Below are positions 4,647 to 5,788 of a stretch of DNA of 5,788 nt, one piece after another. The notes beneath the pieces are model-generated. The model saw only the letters and a list, made by a program, of their open reading frames with translations, made no database searches and was not told the origin of the DNA. This stretch comes from CAYPIE01 sp964410665 (lineage in GTDB: Bacteria > Planctomycetota > Planctomycetia > Gemmatales > Gemmataceae): the NCBI GenBank assembly GCA_964410665.1, contig CAYPIE010000184.1:1-5788 (forward strand), read 5' to 3'. The translations under genes were made by a program, and so were the position numbers. The number at the start of each line of letters is the position of its first letter. Positions within the stretch are counted from its first letter, which is position 1.

Positions 4647-5617
4647 CGGACGAGGGTGTACGCCGCGGGATAGGGGCCATAGCCGGCACTGTTGATGCCA
4701 TTGCGGACCGACGGGACGAACTGGTTGGGCGAGGGGATGATGCGGACCTTGACAACGCCTGTTTTCCCGGGCCGCAAGATGCCCATGTGCACGGCCGCCT
4801 TGCCCAAGGTGGAATCGGTGGTGTACTTCTCGGTGCCCCAGAGGTTGCCGTTGAGCGTGCCAGTGACGCGGAAGCGAAAGGTTTGTCCGATTTGGCCGTT
4901 GTATTGGGTTAGATTACCAGGGTCGGGCAGCACCTCGCCAAGGTCCTCTTCTTTGCCGGAACTCTCCGTGGAGCGGAGTTCACGCACATCGGCGAGCTTT
5001 AGCGTCTGTTCCCCGAATTGGAACGTGAGAACCCGCAAGGTCGTGGTTGGGATCCACCCCGTAATCTTGGAGTCGGCGGTGGTGATGACGTCCTGTTGGG
5101 GCAAGTCCAGTTTGTCACGAGAGATATTTGAATGTAGTTTTTTGAGTACTTCCATGGCTCGATTGGCCACCTCGGAATCTTGATCCTTGGCGGCTCGCTT
5201 GAGTGCGGCATAGCCTTTCTCACGCATGCGTAATAACGTATTGCTGCCCTGCTCGCGTTCTTTAAATTTCTGACTGCCCAGCTGGCGGATCGCCTCGGCG
5301 ACGGCCTTACTCTCTTCATCAGACACGCGCAGGCCGAACTCAATCGTACCGATGGCGCGGACGGGGATCTTGAGGGTGCCGTAGGCGGTATTGAACTCGA
5401 TCTCTGGATCGAGTACCGCTAGCTTCATGGTGCTGTCATCGGCGAAGCGGATGATCACCGGCTTGCGGCTATCCTGCGAGGTCGGGGTAGGCGGGTTCGG
5501 GTCATCCTGGAAACGAGTGCTGGCCGCCTCAACGGAGGAGCTGGTCAGAGCGAGGCTGATGCCGAGGACACCCAGGAACGTGCGACTGCCTGGGAAGAAG
5601 CAAAGGTGCCGGTACAT
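4643..5617 (-). CDS. Secreted protein with repeated beta module, HEAT-like helices and LCCL-type domain
   Basis: A 324-residue exported protein. The signal peptide is at 1-31 (hydrophobic FLGVLGISLALTSSS, cleavage near VEA/A). A Pro/Thr-rich linker follows, then beta module 1 (53-96, with YGTLKIPVRAIGTIEFG), a helical HEAT-like segment (102-162, with GYAALKRAAKDQDSEVANRA), and beta module 2 (174-218, with FGEQTLKLADVRELRS), which resembles module 1. An LCCL-type domain fills 230-324, shown by FRFRVTG, NLWGTEKYTTDS, KAAVHMGIL, GVVKVRI, VRNGINSAGYG and YPAAYTL. LCCL domains occur in secreted eukaryotic and some bacterial proteins, probably as binding modules. Unlike the eukaryotic ones this domain has no Cys; the only Cys is in the signal peptide. 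Start 5617 was chosen over 5686 because GAGGG lies 7 bases upstream and the signal peptide then begins properly. The role is unknown. Confidence 0.9.
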   Translation of the reverse strand: MYRHLCFFPGSRTFLGVLGISLALTSSSVEAASTRFQDDPNPPTPTSQDSRKPVIIRFADDSTMKLAVLDPEIEFNTAYGTLKIPVRAIGTIEFGLRVSDEESKAVAEAIRQLGSQKFKEREQGSNTLLRMREKGYAALKRAAKDQDSEVANRAMEVLKKLHSNISRDKLDLPQQDVITTADSKITGWIPTTTLRVLTFQFGEQTLKLADVRELRSTESSGKEEDLGEVLPDPGNLTQYNGQIGQTFRFRVTGTLNGNLWGTEKYTTDSTLGKAAVHMGILRPGKTGVVKVRIIPSPNQFVPSVRNGINSAGYGPYPAAYTLVR

Positions 5618-5624
5618 TTCAAAA

Positions 5625-5629
5625 CCCTC
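5625..5629 (-). promoter_or_regulatory. Ribosome binding site of the LCCL-domain gene
   Basis: GAGGG on the minus strand lies 7 bases before the ATG at 5617. It fixes the start 23 codons inside the longest open frame. Confidence 0.75.
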
Positions 5630-5742
5630 AGAGACGTTCTTGGATGGCCGCATGGATCGAGGGCGGGTCGTCCGAAACCCGGGCACACGGCCGCCTGAAA
5701 GTGTACTGGTGGGAGTTCCCCAGAAAAATGGTCGTTCTTACA

Positions 5743-5772
5743 ACTGTAGCACTCGGACCGGTCGGTGGACAA
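5743..5772 (-). promoter_or_regulatory. Possible promoter of the LCCL-domain gene
   Basis: On the minus strand TTGTCC (5767-5772) and TACAGT (5743-5748) are 18 bases apart, each matching four of six consensus bases for a housekeeping sigma factor. This would give a leader of roughly 120 bases. The match is weak and planctomycete promoters are poorly defined. Confidence 0.25.
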
Positions 5773-5788
5773 GTCGGATCCGCAAGGG

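Noticed and set aside
5545..5772. Minus-strand 75-codon frame overlapping the start of the LCCL-domain gene
   Set aside because: It overlaps the signal-peptide region of a well-supported gene in another frame and has no recognisable sequence.

Overview
The window reads as chromosomal DNA of a G+C-rich bacterium, most likely a planctomycete of the Gemmata kind. This is an inference from three things: a secreted protein joining HEAT-like helices to an LCCL-type domain, an orphan terminase-small-subunit-like helix-turn-helix protein, and abundant short palindromic GCCGAAGGC repeats. No rRNA or tRNA is present to confirm it.

Layout. Bases 1-89 are an almost perfect nested palindrome. It lies 12 bases past the stop of a minus-strand gene (102-698) for a small DNA-binding protein resembling phage terminase small subunits. 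Upstream of that gene is an A+T-richer stretch with a pair of spaced direct repeats (773-827) that may be its promoter or operator. Bases 830-1948 hold no convincing complete gene. They contain many repeats and inverted repeats: two copies of a hairpin with a compensatory base-pair change (982-1025 and 1161-1204), a perfect 20-bp inverted repeat (1344-1396), a 30-bp-period duplication (1509-1558), a second copy of the palindrome unit (1555-1579), and two coding-like fragments on the minus strand.

Bases 1949-4646 are a tight plus-strand operon: an ABC ATPase, an ABC-2 type permease and a secreted thioredoxin-fold protein without a CXXC motif. Both junctions are ATGA overlaps, which suggests translational coupling and a shared export or envelope role. 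The operon runs tail-to-tail into a minus-strand gene (4643-5617) for a secreted protein with a repeated beta module, HEAT-like helices and a cysteine-free LCCL-type domain. The two stop codons overlap and no terminator lies between them.

The strongest candidates for something undescribed are the nested palindrome family, the paired covarying hairpins and the spaced direct repeats. The ABC/thioredoxin-like trio is a recognisable but unassigned system. No known defence, CRISPR or transposase system was seen.
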